Program-made: the position numbers and the translations under genes
Shown here: piece by piece, positions 46,471 to 56,922 of the stretch
Layout of the letters: each line of letters opens with the position of its first letter
How positions within the stretch are numbered: position 1 is the stretch's first letter
Notes under the pieces: model-generated
Databases searched by the model: none
Seen by the model: the letters and a program-made list of their open reading frames with translations, nothing else
Told to the model about the DNA's origin: nothing
Source of the DNA: Polytrichum commune
Lineage: Eukaryota; Streptophyta; Polytrichopsida; Polytrichales; Polytrichaceae
Direction: 5' to 3'
DNA length: 64,000 nt
Assembly (NCBI GenBank): GCA_950295325.1
Contig: OX485806.1
Location: 39,804,001 to 39,868,000 of the forward strand

Positions 46471-47744
46471 ACATCCCTGAATTATGTGATGATTATGCTC
46501 ATGTGATACTTGGTCCCACGAAACACAACCTAGAAAGTGTGTAATGTTATGAACGAACGAGGAGATTTTTGTAGAATAAGTCTCTGAGTGTTGTCATGTA
46601 GGCATCCATGTATAGTTAGGACTTAAGACTTGGGATGCCGTGTGAAGTGGTAAGTCCCAACTTTTATTGCTTTCAATGGCTCAAATTGCACGGATCAACC
46701 TCAAGCAAACTAGGACTTGAGACTTGGGACCCCGTGTGAACTAGCCCTTAGAATCTCTTACTTTATCCCACTCAAATTTTTCCTTGTAGTCAGTCGGTTG
46801 GAACCCATGTTGGTCTAGTAGTACCTCTTTTACGATACCATTTAGGTATCTATAATAAAGGTTTCAAAAAATTTGATATCAGTAGAGTATGAATATTTGA
46901 CATTGTATTTTTTTTCTCGATGTCATTCAGGTCCATTTATCATGCACGAATCTTCACACCTAGGCTAATGTGTTGGGATGAGTGATGGTTGTTGTGTTGG
47001 GCAAAGAGTGGGTAACAATTGACATTGAAAAAACTCAAGCACCTCAAAGAGCATCCTAAATCACGGGGAGGTCACTTCATTGTCAAGTTGACACCACGTG
47101 CGGACAAAGTTTGCTACCCCTATATTACATGCCATACATAATTTTAAAATTTATGATATTTTTTCTACATATACATAACCATTGATAGTATCTTTTTTAT
47201 ATATTTTTGAAAATTTTAGTCATCTTTATTTTTTTAGTAATTGTTTTAGTCCAATTTTGTGTCATTCTAGTTAGAAACGGTATGTTTTATGAAAAAAACA
47301 AATCATCAAATTTAGTTACCACTTTTAACTATGTCATAGGTACTGTGTATATCTACTCATGAAAAAAATTTAATAAAATTTTGACTCATTTTGGTGGTGC
47401 AACTTACCAAAAGAAGATTGTTTTTGGTCGCACGTGGTGTTCAACTTGATAATGGAGTGATCTACCCGTGTCCTAAATAAGCCAACCATCATGCATCGAC
47501 GCCTTAAAACCCCCTCTAAGTCATCCATACAAGTCCTTAAAGCACTTAGAAACAAATTGCACTATAAAACGCAATTGCCAATCAATCAACCCTAAAACCA
47601 CCTCAAAAAATGAAGTAATAGTGTGAAGGGCATAGTCCCAAGTGCACCTCCCACATCTTATACATTTTGCAAGTTCACAAGTCTTACCTTGGTTCTTGTC
47701 CACATAACCACTTAGATTTTTATGAATTGCTCTTTCTGAGCTTC
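46471..47744. other. Gene-free interval
   Basis: No supported gene. Around 46600-46750 two GACTTAAGACTTGGGATGCC-like pieces, one followed by CGTGTGAACTAGCCCTTA, may be ends of a decayed Harbinger-like element related to family A. Confidence 0.45.
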
Positions 47745-47747
47745 TTA

Positions 47748-48244
47748 GGGCCGCTTCACACTATGGCCAAACGTCGAGAGGCCATCGATTTCCACCAACC
47801 ATATTGCAAGAAACCAAGAGTTCGGCCTCTTGATCCTTCACACTAGAGACCAAAGTCTAAAGGCCATCACTCTCCAAAATGCTTACATGGCAATACTTTT
47901 TGACCAAGGCGATAGACTCTCGAAGGAAGTTTGGGTCGAACAGGAATGGAAACCCAAACTTTGGTGGAGAGGCCGTCGATTTTTTTCATTAAAAAATGAA
48001 AAAATTGACAAGATCTTGGTCGTTAGATTGGAGGGGTTGTTTTGGACAAGGAATAAACTGGGATGCTCCTTCTTCTTTGGACTTTGGGCTTGGCCTTTGG
48101 AAGCTTCACACTATGCCCAGCCGAAGGCTCCAATTTCTAAATTTTATTGATTATTTTCAACCCATTTCTTTGGACTCTCAACAAAAGTTTGGCCATTCAA
48201 TCCCACGGCCTCTCGACTTGGATGACCATAGTGTGAAGCAACCC
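47748..48244. mobile_element. Harbinger-like MITE related to family A
   Basis: A 497-bp element starting GGGCCGCTTCACACTATGGC and ending in the complement of GGGTTGCTTCACACTATGGT, flanked by TTA (47745-47747 and 48245-48247). Terminal design and length resemble family A (GGGCC-CTTCACAC), but the interior differs. The frames inside (47830-48150, 47996-48268) are not transposase. Confidence 0.8.
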
Positions 48245-48249
48245 TTATA

Positions 48250-49350
48250 CATTGTGAAAGAAAGATAACATTTCTTTTCTTTGCTACTTGGCCTCTTCAT
48301 GATTGTGAAATATATTGTGGTTGGCATTTGATTATTGCAAAAAAGAAAGAAAAAAAGGTTATTAATCAACCATTCAAGCAAAACTGGTGGTGATGGTTTT
48401 TTTTTTTTTTTAATTTTTTTAATTTTTTAGGAGGTTGAGTCAATGGCAATCTTCAAGAATGAGTGTATGTGTGGACCAATTGCTTCCGGGTTTGCATTTA
48501 AAGAATTTCCAAATGTGTGTTAGGGTGATTCTTAAAGAACAAGGGGGTGTTGCACATTATAAGGTGTGTTATTACAGCAGTATTTTAAGAGTCCTATGAG
48601 AGTTGTCACAAGCGAAACGTTATGAGGCATCATTGAATGACAAAGAGTCAAATCCATGTGGTAAGAGACATTAAAGATTTCAATAAGCAATCCTCTCATA
48701 TTGAATCGGGAAGCAATTTGTTCTTAAATTCAACATAACCACAAGTTTTATTTGATTGATTAAAAGTTGATATGATTAGCTAAAATCGTAAATATCATAG
48801 GGGGATGGGAAGTCACAATACATGTTTTTGGAGTGAATAGTTCATCAAAATATCTTGTTAAGTTGTGAGATTTCAAACCTTTAAGGCTTGAGTGCTTTCA
48901 TCATTCTAAACACAAAACTTTATCTAGACTTAGCTGTATAATTGGGTCATCGCTTTAAGCTGACCCAAATCCAAAGCCTAGTCCTAACTTCTTGGTGTTA
49001 TTTCATAACATGTAGGATATTGAGACTAAGAAATTAGGAGGCGATTGGAACTTAGTTCAAAGATATTTTGTGTGGGACTTTGCTCTCCACCAAACCTTTT
49101 GCTTGGAAGAAGTGGGCCTCAAGAAATGGGACGTGTGTAAAGTGGCCCTTAGCACAAGCTCAAATGTTATCCAAAATCGAAGGCTTCAAGGAACATGTAT
49201 TCTAAGATTGGATGCCAAGTTGCTAAGTAGGAGTAGAGTGAAGAAAAACATCTAATGTAAGAAGGTTCTAGAGCTTGATGACATCCACAACCTCTTAACG
49301 TTTATCCACCACTTTTATACATTACATGTTTTTTTTTGTAACAGGCCTTA
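48250..49350. other. Gene-free interval
   Basis: No supported gene. A T-rich tract lies near 48398-48430. A stretch ending GACGTGTGTAAAGTGGCCCTTA (about 49129-49150) looks like an isolated right end of a family A-type element. Confidence 0.45.
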
Positions 49351-49358
49351 GTGACTAC

Positions 49359-49735
49359 ACTAAATGTTGTATTGTGTCATATGGTATTTTGTGTCACTGT
49401 GGTAACTTATTTAGTGACACTTCTTACAAATATGTTTACAAATATTGTCATCACGATTTACTTTTAGTTCATCCACTTTTAGTATATTTAGCATGCGAAC
49501 ATTTATATAATGAATTATTGTCATGGATGATCAAACTTTGGATGGAAAATCACTTAGTAAGTGATAGTAATTGCATTATTTTGAATCTATAATGTCAAAA
49601 AAAGTTTATAAGGAATGACAAATAATATTAGGTTTACATTTAGTGTCGGTAACACTACATGGGTGGTTTACAATTAGAACTGAGAAAGACAAATAGAATT
49701 GGCAACATTAAATACAATATTTAGTGTCATTTAAA
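49359..49735. mobile_element. MITE-like repeat, family H copy 3
   Basis: Starts CACTAAATGTTGTATTGTGT and ends in the complement of CACTAAATATTGTATTTAAT. The interior shares ATGACAAATAATATTAGGTT-like blocks with the complement of copies at 5648 and 52354. Superfamily unassigned. The 88-codon frame at 49326-49592 is repeat translation. Confidence 0.6.
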
Positions 49736-49829
49736 AGTTTAAACATGCCCTTGGGCTCCCTATTTAGGCAAAAGAGTTATGTGGATGTACCATGTTAGTC
49801 AGGTCATGTTCTCTAACTTCAACCAACGG

Positions 49830-49950
49830 AATCCGTGTTGCATTAGCAAATCTAGAACGAAGCATCAACAAAAATTGATTTGCAAACCGGACTTCACCCT
49901 TATTTAGTTACGATTATCAAAAGTGCATACTTGTTCATGTCTTAACTGAA
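49830..49950 (+). repeat. Diverged fragment of the 38852-40112 tandem unit
   Basis: Shares GTGTTGCATTAGCAAATCT, an ACGAAGCATC-AAAA block and CCTTATTTAGTTACGATTAT with the ends of the tandem units. About 80% identical. Confidence 0.5.
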
Positions 49951-49999
49951 CATAAGCCCTTCCGATTGTGTTCATTATCAGGTGTGGTAACATTTCTTT

Positions 50000-50108
50000 A
50001 AACATGTATGATCTTTATGGTGTTAGTTCTTTGATCCTCGCCGAAACACAAAGCAATCAAACACATGAGTATGATGGAGAAAAGTAACCGAACAAAACTC
50101 GCATACCT
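50000..50108. repeat. Family E remnant
   Basis: Carries the complement of GAGGATCAAAGAACTAACACC-like sequence and ends AACTCGCATACCT before TA. It looks like two end pieces of family E joined by an internal deletion. Confidence 0.4.
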
Positions 50109-50389
50109 TACCATACTAACATGGGTCCTGGTAAGGCTTGGGAGTTATGGCGTATGTGTAAACTTATCCATCGTAGATGAAGGGGCTCTAGTAAAAACGA
50201 GTCCCCTATTTGATTGGGAGCCGATTCATCCTAGCTGATTTGGACAAACCAACCCATACACTCGTTCCTTGTTGAATGCCTAAACCCTTGCCTCCAAGGA
50301 ACGATTGTACAAGTTGTTTCGCCCCAGCCATCCCAACTAGACTTCGTTGCACTATGTTGGGATCTCTAAAACTAGTCATTTACATACTA

Positions 50390-50801
50390 AGGTAGAAATA
50401 CCATAACCCGATAACCACCCTCTAGCCATGCACTAGACCTCCGTCATAATGGTGAAGTGCCATTTCTAAAACCGATCATGGCTTGGCGGCAACTTCAATG
50501 CATGTACACTTAATGTAGCCAACAGGAGTCAAGTGTTAATGTACTCATGAGGTAACCGATTTAGGCGATGTTCCGTATGGAAATGCGGATTACCGTGTTT
50601 GGTATAGGGAGAATCTAGTAAGGGTTTGGACAACTGTCCACTTTGAAAAATTGTAGCATTTTTTGTATAGGCCATAAAAACATGAAACAACTGGCATTCT
50701 TCATGAATCCTTTTCGTCTATCTTGGAAAATATCTCATGAGTGTCGGACTCGATCTTCAATGCGAATCACCTTATTTTCACGCGTTATGGTATTTCTACC
50801 T
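50390..50801. mobile_element. TA-flanked MITE, family C copy 1
   Basis: A 412-bp element starting AGGTAGAAATACCATAACCC and ending in the complement of AGGTAGAAATACCATAACGC, flanked by TA (50388-50389 and 50802-50803). Four copies in the window are roughly 90% identical. No coding capacity. The TA target and ~20-bp inverted ends suggest a Stowaway-type (Tc1/mariner) origin. Confidence 0.9.
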
Positions 50802-51131
50802 TACATTTGATCATTCGCCATGTTTTCACCTATGCAATGGATGAGTGTTTACATAGACACCACGAAATCCGTAGCCTCTTAATAAAGGCTATATATGTCC
50901 CTATGACACCATAAAGAACATCTGCCAAGGTGCCAACCGCACATAGATTGTTATTGTGTGTGGGGACACACCACACGTGAGTCGGCTTTTTATACAAACT
51001 CTTATGATCCCACTCAGGCAGTTGCAATAAAATGAATATTCTGTACCAGGCTCTTCAAGGATACTAACGTAGGCTGACACGTTGAGAATATTCAATGTGC
51101 TTGTGTGTTTTCCATTTCTCACCCTAAGGAC

Positions 51132-51803
51132 CAACCGGGGAGAAAACCGGCCGCTTTATTTGTGTTACAACTTACAAGATGAATCGGTTGAGTTTGAGAA
51201 ATAAGGTAGAAATACCATAACTCGTTAATAACCACCCTCTAGTTGTGCACTAGACTGCCGTCATAATGGTGAAGTGCCATTTCTAAAACCGATCATGACT
51301 CGGCAGCAATTTCAATGCGTGTACACTTTGTGTAGCCAGTGGGAGTCAAGTGTCAATGTACTCATGAGGTAACTGATTTAAGCGATGTTTTGTATGGAAA
51401 TGGGGAATACCATGTTCGGTGTAGGGAGAATCTAGTGAACGAGTAGGGGTTTGGACAACTTTCCACTTTGAAAATTGTAGCGTTTTTTTGTATAGGGCGG
51501 AAAAATATGAAACAACTTGCATTCTTCATGAATCCTTCTCGTCTATCTTGGAAAATTATCTCATGATTGTCAAACCAGATCTTCAATGCGAATCACCTTA
51601 TTTTCACACAGGTTATGGTATTTCTACCTTAACCGGTGGAAGTTCATCAAGATTTCAAGAAGATTACCCATCATTTTAAAGGAATCTATGGAATATACCT
51701 CAATTTTGAATAAGGAAACCCAAAAGATTGTGCCATGTAACCGGTTTGACTTGGAGACACTACAATCTCAACCAAATGTGCTTAAAAGCCTCCCCAGACA
51801 TTG
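51132..51803 (-). mobile_element. hAT-like MITE, CCGGTT family (B) copy 5, split by a family C MITE
   Basis: Left end CAACCGGGGAGAAAACC; right end in complement CAATGTCTGGGGAGG. The two parts (51132-51203 and 51630-51803) rejoin into a ~244-bp family B element around the insertion at 51204-51629. It contains CGGTTGAGTTTGAGAAATA and ACCGGTGGAAGTT, matching the complement of copy 1. Confidence 0.8.
51204..51629. mobile_element. TA-flanked MITE, family C copy 2, nested in a hAT MITE
   Basis: A 426-bp copy from AGGTAGAAATACCATAACTC to the complementary terminus, flanked by TA (51202-51203 and 51630-51631). The surrounding family B sequence resumes directly (GAGAAATA | TAACCGG). The related site at 37874-37884 reads GAATAACCGG, so TA is the target. 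Confidence 0.9.
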
Positions 51804-51826
51804 CTCTTGCCCCTTTGAGAACCATA

Positions 51827-52219
51827 AGGTAACCCGGTCTTAAATGGACCTTTTTTTTTAAGTCATGCACCCACTTCTTGTAGGATTTGAAGCATGTTAT
51901 TTGTGTGAGACAATGAGCAAACCCAAATCATGCATGTAGTCATTTTCCATATAGTTTTCGGAGCTCGTATGATTGTCTCACTCATTGTCAAAGTGAAGAT
52001 TGGTTTTTGTTTTTTTTTTTTGGGGGGGGGGGGCAAATGATCGTATGAGTCCCCTCAACTATATTGATGACCCTAGAATATTAGTTGACAAATTTTGAGC
52101 ATGTAGTCCAATCTTGTTTTAATCTTATTGGTGTTTGGTCTTAGATCCACACCTAATCACACACCACACATGTATAGGTGTTTGTTTGAGATGAGTTACC
52201 AAATTAGGCTCGCTCACCT
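51827..52219 (-). mobile_element. TA-flanked element, family F
   Basis: A 393-bp element starting AGGTAACCCGGTCTTAAATG and ending in the complement of AGGTGAGCGAGCCTAATTTG, flanked by TA (51825-51826 and 52220-52221). The ends are only imperfectly inverted. The interior includes GCACCCACTTCTTGTAGG and a T-run followed by a G-run (52006-52034). It begins 23 bases after the hAT MITE. Confidence 0.6.
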
Positions 52220-52353
52220 TAGATAGAACAGACTGTTTTGAGGTGTGGAGATGTCATGCAATGACTTTTCTTATCCAAACACCTATATTGAATTAGAGTG
52301 TGGTTTGGTGAGGATCAAAGAACAAACACCATAAGGACACATGTTTTAACTAC

Positions 52354-52732
52354 ACTAGATATCATATTTAGTGTCACCAATTTTGATTGTCTTGCTGAAT
52401 ACTAATTATACACCGTGGCATAGTGTCACCAACACTAAATGTTAACCCAACATTATTTGTCATTCCTTTTCAGTTTTTTTGGGGGATTGCAAGTTTACGG
52501 TGTTGCAAATACTGCCACTTACCAAGCGATTTTTCATCCGGATTTCAATCATCCATGACAATATTCCATCGCATGTTGTTGACAAGAGAAGGTAGGGTTC
52601 TGACCAACGGATGAACTCGTCCATCACCCATGACTATATTTGTTCACTTATTCACAAGAAGGTGTCATCCAAAAAGTTACCATAGTGTCATCAAACACCA
52701 CACGACACTAAACACCTTATTTAGTGTACCTC
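52354..52732. mobile_element. MITE-like repeat, family H copy 2, inserted in a family E element
   Basis: Starts CACTAGATATCATATTTAGT and ends in the complement of CACTAAATAAGGTGTTTAGT. Left of it lies the left part of family E (52262-52345, with GAGGATCAAAGAACAAACAC). Right of it family E resumes, so H entered E. Confidence 0.6.
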
Positions 52733-52748
52733 ACACTCCGAATATAGT

Positions 52749-53398
52749 GAATCACACGATTGGGAGGACCTATATATGTAGTATTCAATTAAGAAATCAA
52801 CAAACATACACTTCCAAGAAGCATAACTAAATCAGATCACGGGAAGTTCAATTCTCGCCGATGCTGCATCGTAGATGTCCTAATGCCACACAGAAGTTGT
52901 GTGTGTAAATCTAATGGGTAGAAGCTGCAGAACAACAGAAAACAACAAACAGAATAACACCACATGCATGAATCACACAATTGGGAGGACCTATGTAGTA
53001 TTCAGTTAAGAAATCAACAAACACACACTTCCGAGAAGCATAACTAAATCAGATAACAGGAAGCCCGATTCTCGCCGATGCTACATCGTGGATGTCCTAA
53101 TGCCACACAAGCTCCGTGTGTAAATCTAATGGGTAGAAGCTGCAGAACAACAGAATACAACAAACAGGATAACACCACATGCACGAATCACACGATTGGG
53201 AGGACCTATGTATGTAGTATTCAGTTAAGAAATCAACAAACATGCAATTCCAAGAAGCATAAGTAAATCAGAGCACAGGAAGCTCGATTCTTGCCGATGC
53301 TGCATCGTAGACGTGCTAACGGCACACAAGTTGTGTGTGTAAATCTAATGGGTAGAAGTTGCAGAACAACAGAAAACAACAAACAGAATAACACCACA
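52749..53398 (+). repeat. Tandem triplication of the right half of family E, ~215-221 bp units
   Basis: Units start GAATCACACGATTGGGAGGA at about 52749, 52970 and 53185 and each end with AACAGAATAACACCACA or a close variant. They contain AAGAAATCAACAAACA and AATCTAATGGGTAGAAG, the same blocks as the right half of 25830-26201. Units are about 90-95% identical. Confidence 0.85.
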
Positions 53399-53449
53399 CA
53401 GCTTGAGGTGAGGTGAGGTGAGTGAAGGAGGGTTTCCCTGCTGACTCTC

Positions 53450-53484
53450 TGTCTGTCTGTCTGAGAGAGAGAGAGAGAGAGAGA
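53450..53484. repeat. (GTCT)n followed by (GA)n
   Basis: Compound microsatellite with about three GTCT units and eleven GA units. Confidence 0.9.
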
Positions 53485-53851
53485 TCCAGCAAGCAGTGAG
53501 CCGTGTGATGAGCATTGAATGCGGCACATGATGACTACCAACTCCAAAGAACAACGCCACTACAATCTTCAAGACTCCAGGGTATATAATTTAATCCGTC
53601 CCAGAAGAATGACAATGGTGAAAGTTGTTGACGTAAGGTGTGTGGGCCAGGTTATGTGCCGACTCTTCATTATTGAACACCTTCTTTTATATATATATAT
53701 ATGAGTGGTTTATGGCAAGCTTTGGAGTTGAGAACAGACACTCAAAAGACACGTTTTACAATGAGATTGGGTTATTTTCAAGGTTCAGGTTCTCAATCGG
53801 GAGGGCCGGTGTGGCCGTTTGAAGAGAATGAGAATCTTTATTTTGACCTTA

Positions 53852-54245
53852 GAGCATCCTCAGTCGGTCTAGGTAAAGCTCACTGCAAACCAAGACCTAT
53901 CTTGCTTAAAATTGCTCAAAATTTAGAGGGAGTGCACCAAATCTTGCTTAAAATGGACAGATCCTCCCACACTCCCTCTAAATGTCAAAAATTTGGAGGG
54001 AGTGTGGGAGGATCTTTCCATTTTTAAGCAAGATTTGGTGCACTCCCTCTAAATTTTGAAAATGTGGTGTTTTCAATGAGGGATTTCACCTACGTCAAAT
54101 TTTTACAATTCTTTTTTCTTGAGAAATATCTCACGTTTATTAAGGTGTGCTTCTAATGATGGTAATTTCAGTTTCTAATTTTAGGTCAGTCAGAAGATAG
54201 GTTTTGGTTTGCAGTGAGCTTTACCTAGACCGACTGAGGATGCTC
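53852..54245. mobile_element. Tourist-like MITE with ~48-bp inverted ends and an internal hairpin
   Basis: A 394-bp element starting GAGCATCCTCAGTCGGTCTA. The first ~48 bases are almost perfectly inverted at the other end (one mismatch in GCAAACCAA-ACCTATCTT). It is flanked by TTA (53849-53851 and 54246-54248). GAGCATC termini and the TTA duplication are Harbinger/Tourist features. A second, independent inverted repeat lies inside (53918-54057). High arm identity suggests a recent insertion. Confidence 0.9.
53918..54057. repeat. Internal long hairpin (about 65-bp arms, few-base loop)
   Basis: AAAATTTAGAGGGAGTGCAC… is mirrored by …GTGCACTCCCTCTAAATTTT. The centre is at about 53988 and there are only a few mismatches. 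Fully contained in the Tourist-like MITE. If transcribed it would give a long, nearly perfect double-stranded stem, as in MITE-derived small-RNA precursors. Confidence 0.8.
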
Positions 54246-54248
54246 TTA

Positions 54249-55949
54249 GATGATTTCTACATCTCAACTCCGATTGAAATACATGACATTATTCATATAG
54301 TGCAAGTTGTTCAGTGGGGCCCCTTGTAAGTGGGAATGATTCCCGAATAATGACCACATTTAGTTTGAATGTGGAAGAGACCTGGATTGACAAGGCTTGC
54401 CATAGCTGCCTGGTAGTCCATCTGAATAATGTTATGTAGGCATGATTTGATTTTGCGATTCGATATTGTTAAGCAAATGGACGATTTCAAATCCTCTGCA
54501 ACAAGTGAATTTTGTTTTGTGGAGTTGCAACTGCGCACATAAGGTTTCACATGCCTCGATTGTTTCTCCAAGCGTGCATTGTGGTAGAGGTGCCTATTTC
54601 TGGCACTTTGAGCGATTGAGCATATAGATGCATACATTGATTCAACGTGAGATCGATTTTATTGTGAAAGATAAGTACATGAGGAATCCAAACCCACCAA
54701 GAACACAATCTATGGACCCACAATGGATATATTATGAGTTTTGGAAGGTGAGAAGGACCTATCGAAGTCACATAGGTGCCTCTTAGTCCACCACCTTCAA
54801 GACAACAAACTAAAACTATGTAAGTAACTAGGATTGAAGTATAATCAGATTTATGTATGAAGTTTGGACAATTCCAACCATGAATATGATGTACACTAGA
54901 TCATAAAACTACACAAATCTGGTGGTTGGCGAATATGAAATATACACATTTAAAGTTGTGGTTGGTGTGTTGTTGCTTTTGTTATAGTCGTTTGATGCGT
55001 TTGTCCCCACAAGTACACATCCCTCATTATTTTTGGACAAGTGGTTTGTACAAATATATTTAAATGTCAATTAAGTGGTATCACAAGTTGATTGTGTTGT
55101 TTTTCAACTTGTAGGTGACATGACATGAGAAGCCACATATGTTGACAATGGGTGCATTTATAGCAAACATAATAAGGACCAAGATACTCATGTCACCTCT
55201 ACCATATTTAACATATCTTTTAAGAGTTGCACATCACTCTATTTCCGTGTGGTTGGATTAGATTGGAAAATGCTCCCAAGTTATGAGCTTCCTACATTGA
55301 TTGTGCAATAAATGAAGCAATATTTATTTTAAACTCAAGAATGTGATGAAGTCCAGCTCATGACTCAAAACCAACACAAAATCTAAAATAAACACTACAC
55401 AACTTATTACTTTACGCACTTCACTTGTTGAGAATGAATTTACTTTCATCATACATCAACTTCTTCACATGATCCAACTCACCATTGTGTGACATGTAAC
55501 ACCCTCACTACCTGACAAGCAAAAATATGCATTTCCTATGTGATAGATTTAATGTAAATCTTATTCAAAAATGATATGCTCCCTTAAATAGAGTAGAATT
55601 GTCATGGTCCACCAAATCAACTATCTTGATGAGAAGATCATTCTCGTGCCCACACCATTAATTCTCTTCCAGTGGATGGTCGTATGATCTACTACAATAG
55701 TAGATTTCCAATCCATATTCATAGATTTCAATCCCATCTAATAGAACAAAACTCATGTGGTAAGCAAACCATGATCGCCTTAGTGTTTGATTTGTGTATG
55801 ATCCAATTCTTGAACTCTAAAATAGCGACATTGCTAATATCGGAAACACACTCTTGAACCTGAACTTCAATTAGGGAAAATTGATGCACTAGTACAATGC
55901 CAACCACCCCGCCTGTGCCAGACTTTTGAAGAAGAAGAAAGGCCCAAAA
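54249..55949. other. Gene-free interval with family K copy 2
   Basis: No supported gene. The complement of 54800-55090 matches 13800-14040. The rest is AT-rich with chance frames, including 54311-54637 (-), which lacks motifs. Confidence 0.5.
54800..55090 (-). repeat. Dispersed repeat, family K copy 2
   Basis: Reverse complement of the 13800-14040 block: complement of CCACTTGTCCAAAAATAATG, GTGTACTTGTGGGGACAAA and CTAGTGTACATCATATTCAT, in the same order. Confidence 0.65.
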
Positions 55950-56004
55950 GGACTCGATCCCGAGCCTCCATAAGTTATATAGTGAAGTGCTAGCTAGGAC
56001 AGCC
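55950..56004 (-). other. tRNA-derived, SINE-like RNA polymerase III box pair
   Basis: On the minus strand, CTGTCCTAGCTAGCACTTC (A-box-like) is followed about 25 bases later by GGGATCGAGTCC, close to the B-box consensus GGTTCGANTCC. Pyrimidine-rich and CTGGCACAGGCGGGG sequence follows, as in a SINE body. I could not fold a full tRNA. Confidence 0.4.
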
Positions 56005-56119
56005 GTGATAATTTAGAGTTGGGTTCAAAACCACTTGAATGGAGTCGCGATCGCCTGATGCGACGAGAGATGTACCTCAAGAACATTTAATGTTGGTGGG
56101 ATGCAAAGCTTCATATATA

Positions 56120-56492
56120 AGGTAGGGGTGGCAATTTCCGTGCGGGTCCTAAAGTCGACCTCTATGTCGGAAGCACCTATAAAGGTGCTTTTACCTGGGT
56201 TTACAAAAGCACCTATCAAGGTGCTTTTACCGTTTACAGCGCTGCTAGCATTTCATTGGCTGCCAGCGGTCGGTTTTAGAAATCCACCCTGTGGATATAC
56301 CACGTACCCTATGGTCACTCTACAAGGTTTCCTTTAAAAATTTGTAGGAAATCATAAACGTGCTGGAAAATTTTGATTTTTTCATAGTTGCTCTTGCACC
56401 AGCTTTGCGGAGCGCTCAAAATTTATATAAAAAAAAATCAGCATCCCAACTAGGCACATCTGAAATTTGGACGGAAATAGCCACCCCCACCT
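56120..56492. mobile_element. TA-flanked MITE, family D copy 2
   Basis: A 373-bp element starting AGGTAGGGGTGGCAATTTCC and ending in the complement of AGGTGGGGGTGGCTATTTCC, flanked by TA (56118-56119 and 56493-56494). Opposite orientation to 43753-44100. It has a small internal duplication of AGCACCTAT(A/C)AAGGTGCTTTT absent from copy 1. Confidence 0.85.
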
Positions 56493-56499
56493 TATGCTA

Positions 56500-56920
56500 A
56501 GGTAGAAATACCATAATCCGTTAACCACCTTCTAGCCGTGCACTAGACCGCTGTCATAATGGTGAAGTGCCATTTCTAAAACTAATCATGGTTCGGCGGC
56601 AACTTCAATGCGTGCACACTTAGTGTAGCCAATGGGAGTCAAGTGTTAATGTACTGATGAGGTAATCGATTTAGGCGATGTTCTGTATGGAAATGCGGGT
56701 TACCGTGTTCGGTGTAGGGAGAATCTAGTGAACGAGTAGGGGTTTGGACAACTTTCCACTTTGAAAAATTGTAGCGTTTTTTGTACAGTGCAGAAAAATT
56801 CGAAACAACTTGCATTCTTCATGAATCCTTCTCGTCTATCTTGGGAAATTATCTCATGATTGTCAGACCAGATCTTCAATGTGAATCACCTTATTTTCAC
56901 GGGTTATGGTATTTCTACCT
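56500..56920. mobile_element. TA-flanked MITE, family C copy 3
   Basis: A 421-bp copy with AGGTAGAAATACCATAA ends, flanked by TA (56498-56499 and 56921-56922). Only TGC plus the two TA targets separate it from the family D element on its left. Confidence 0.9.
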
Positions 56921-56922
56921 TA

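Noticed and set aside
47830-48268. Two ~100-codon frames
   Set aside because: Lie wholly inside the TTA-flanked MITE and show no transposase motif.
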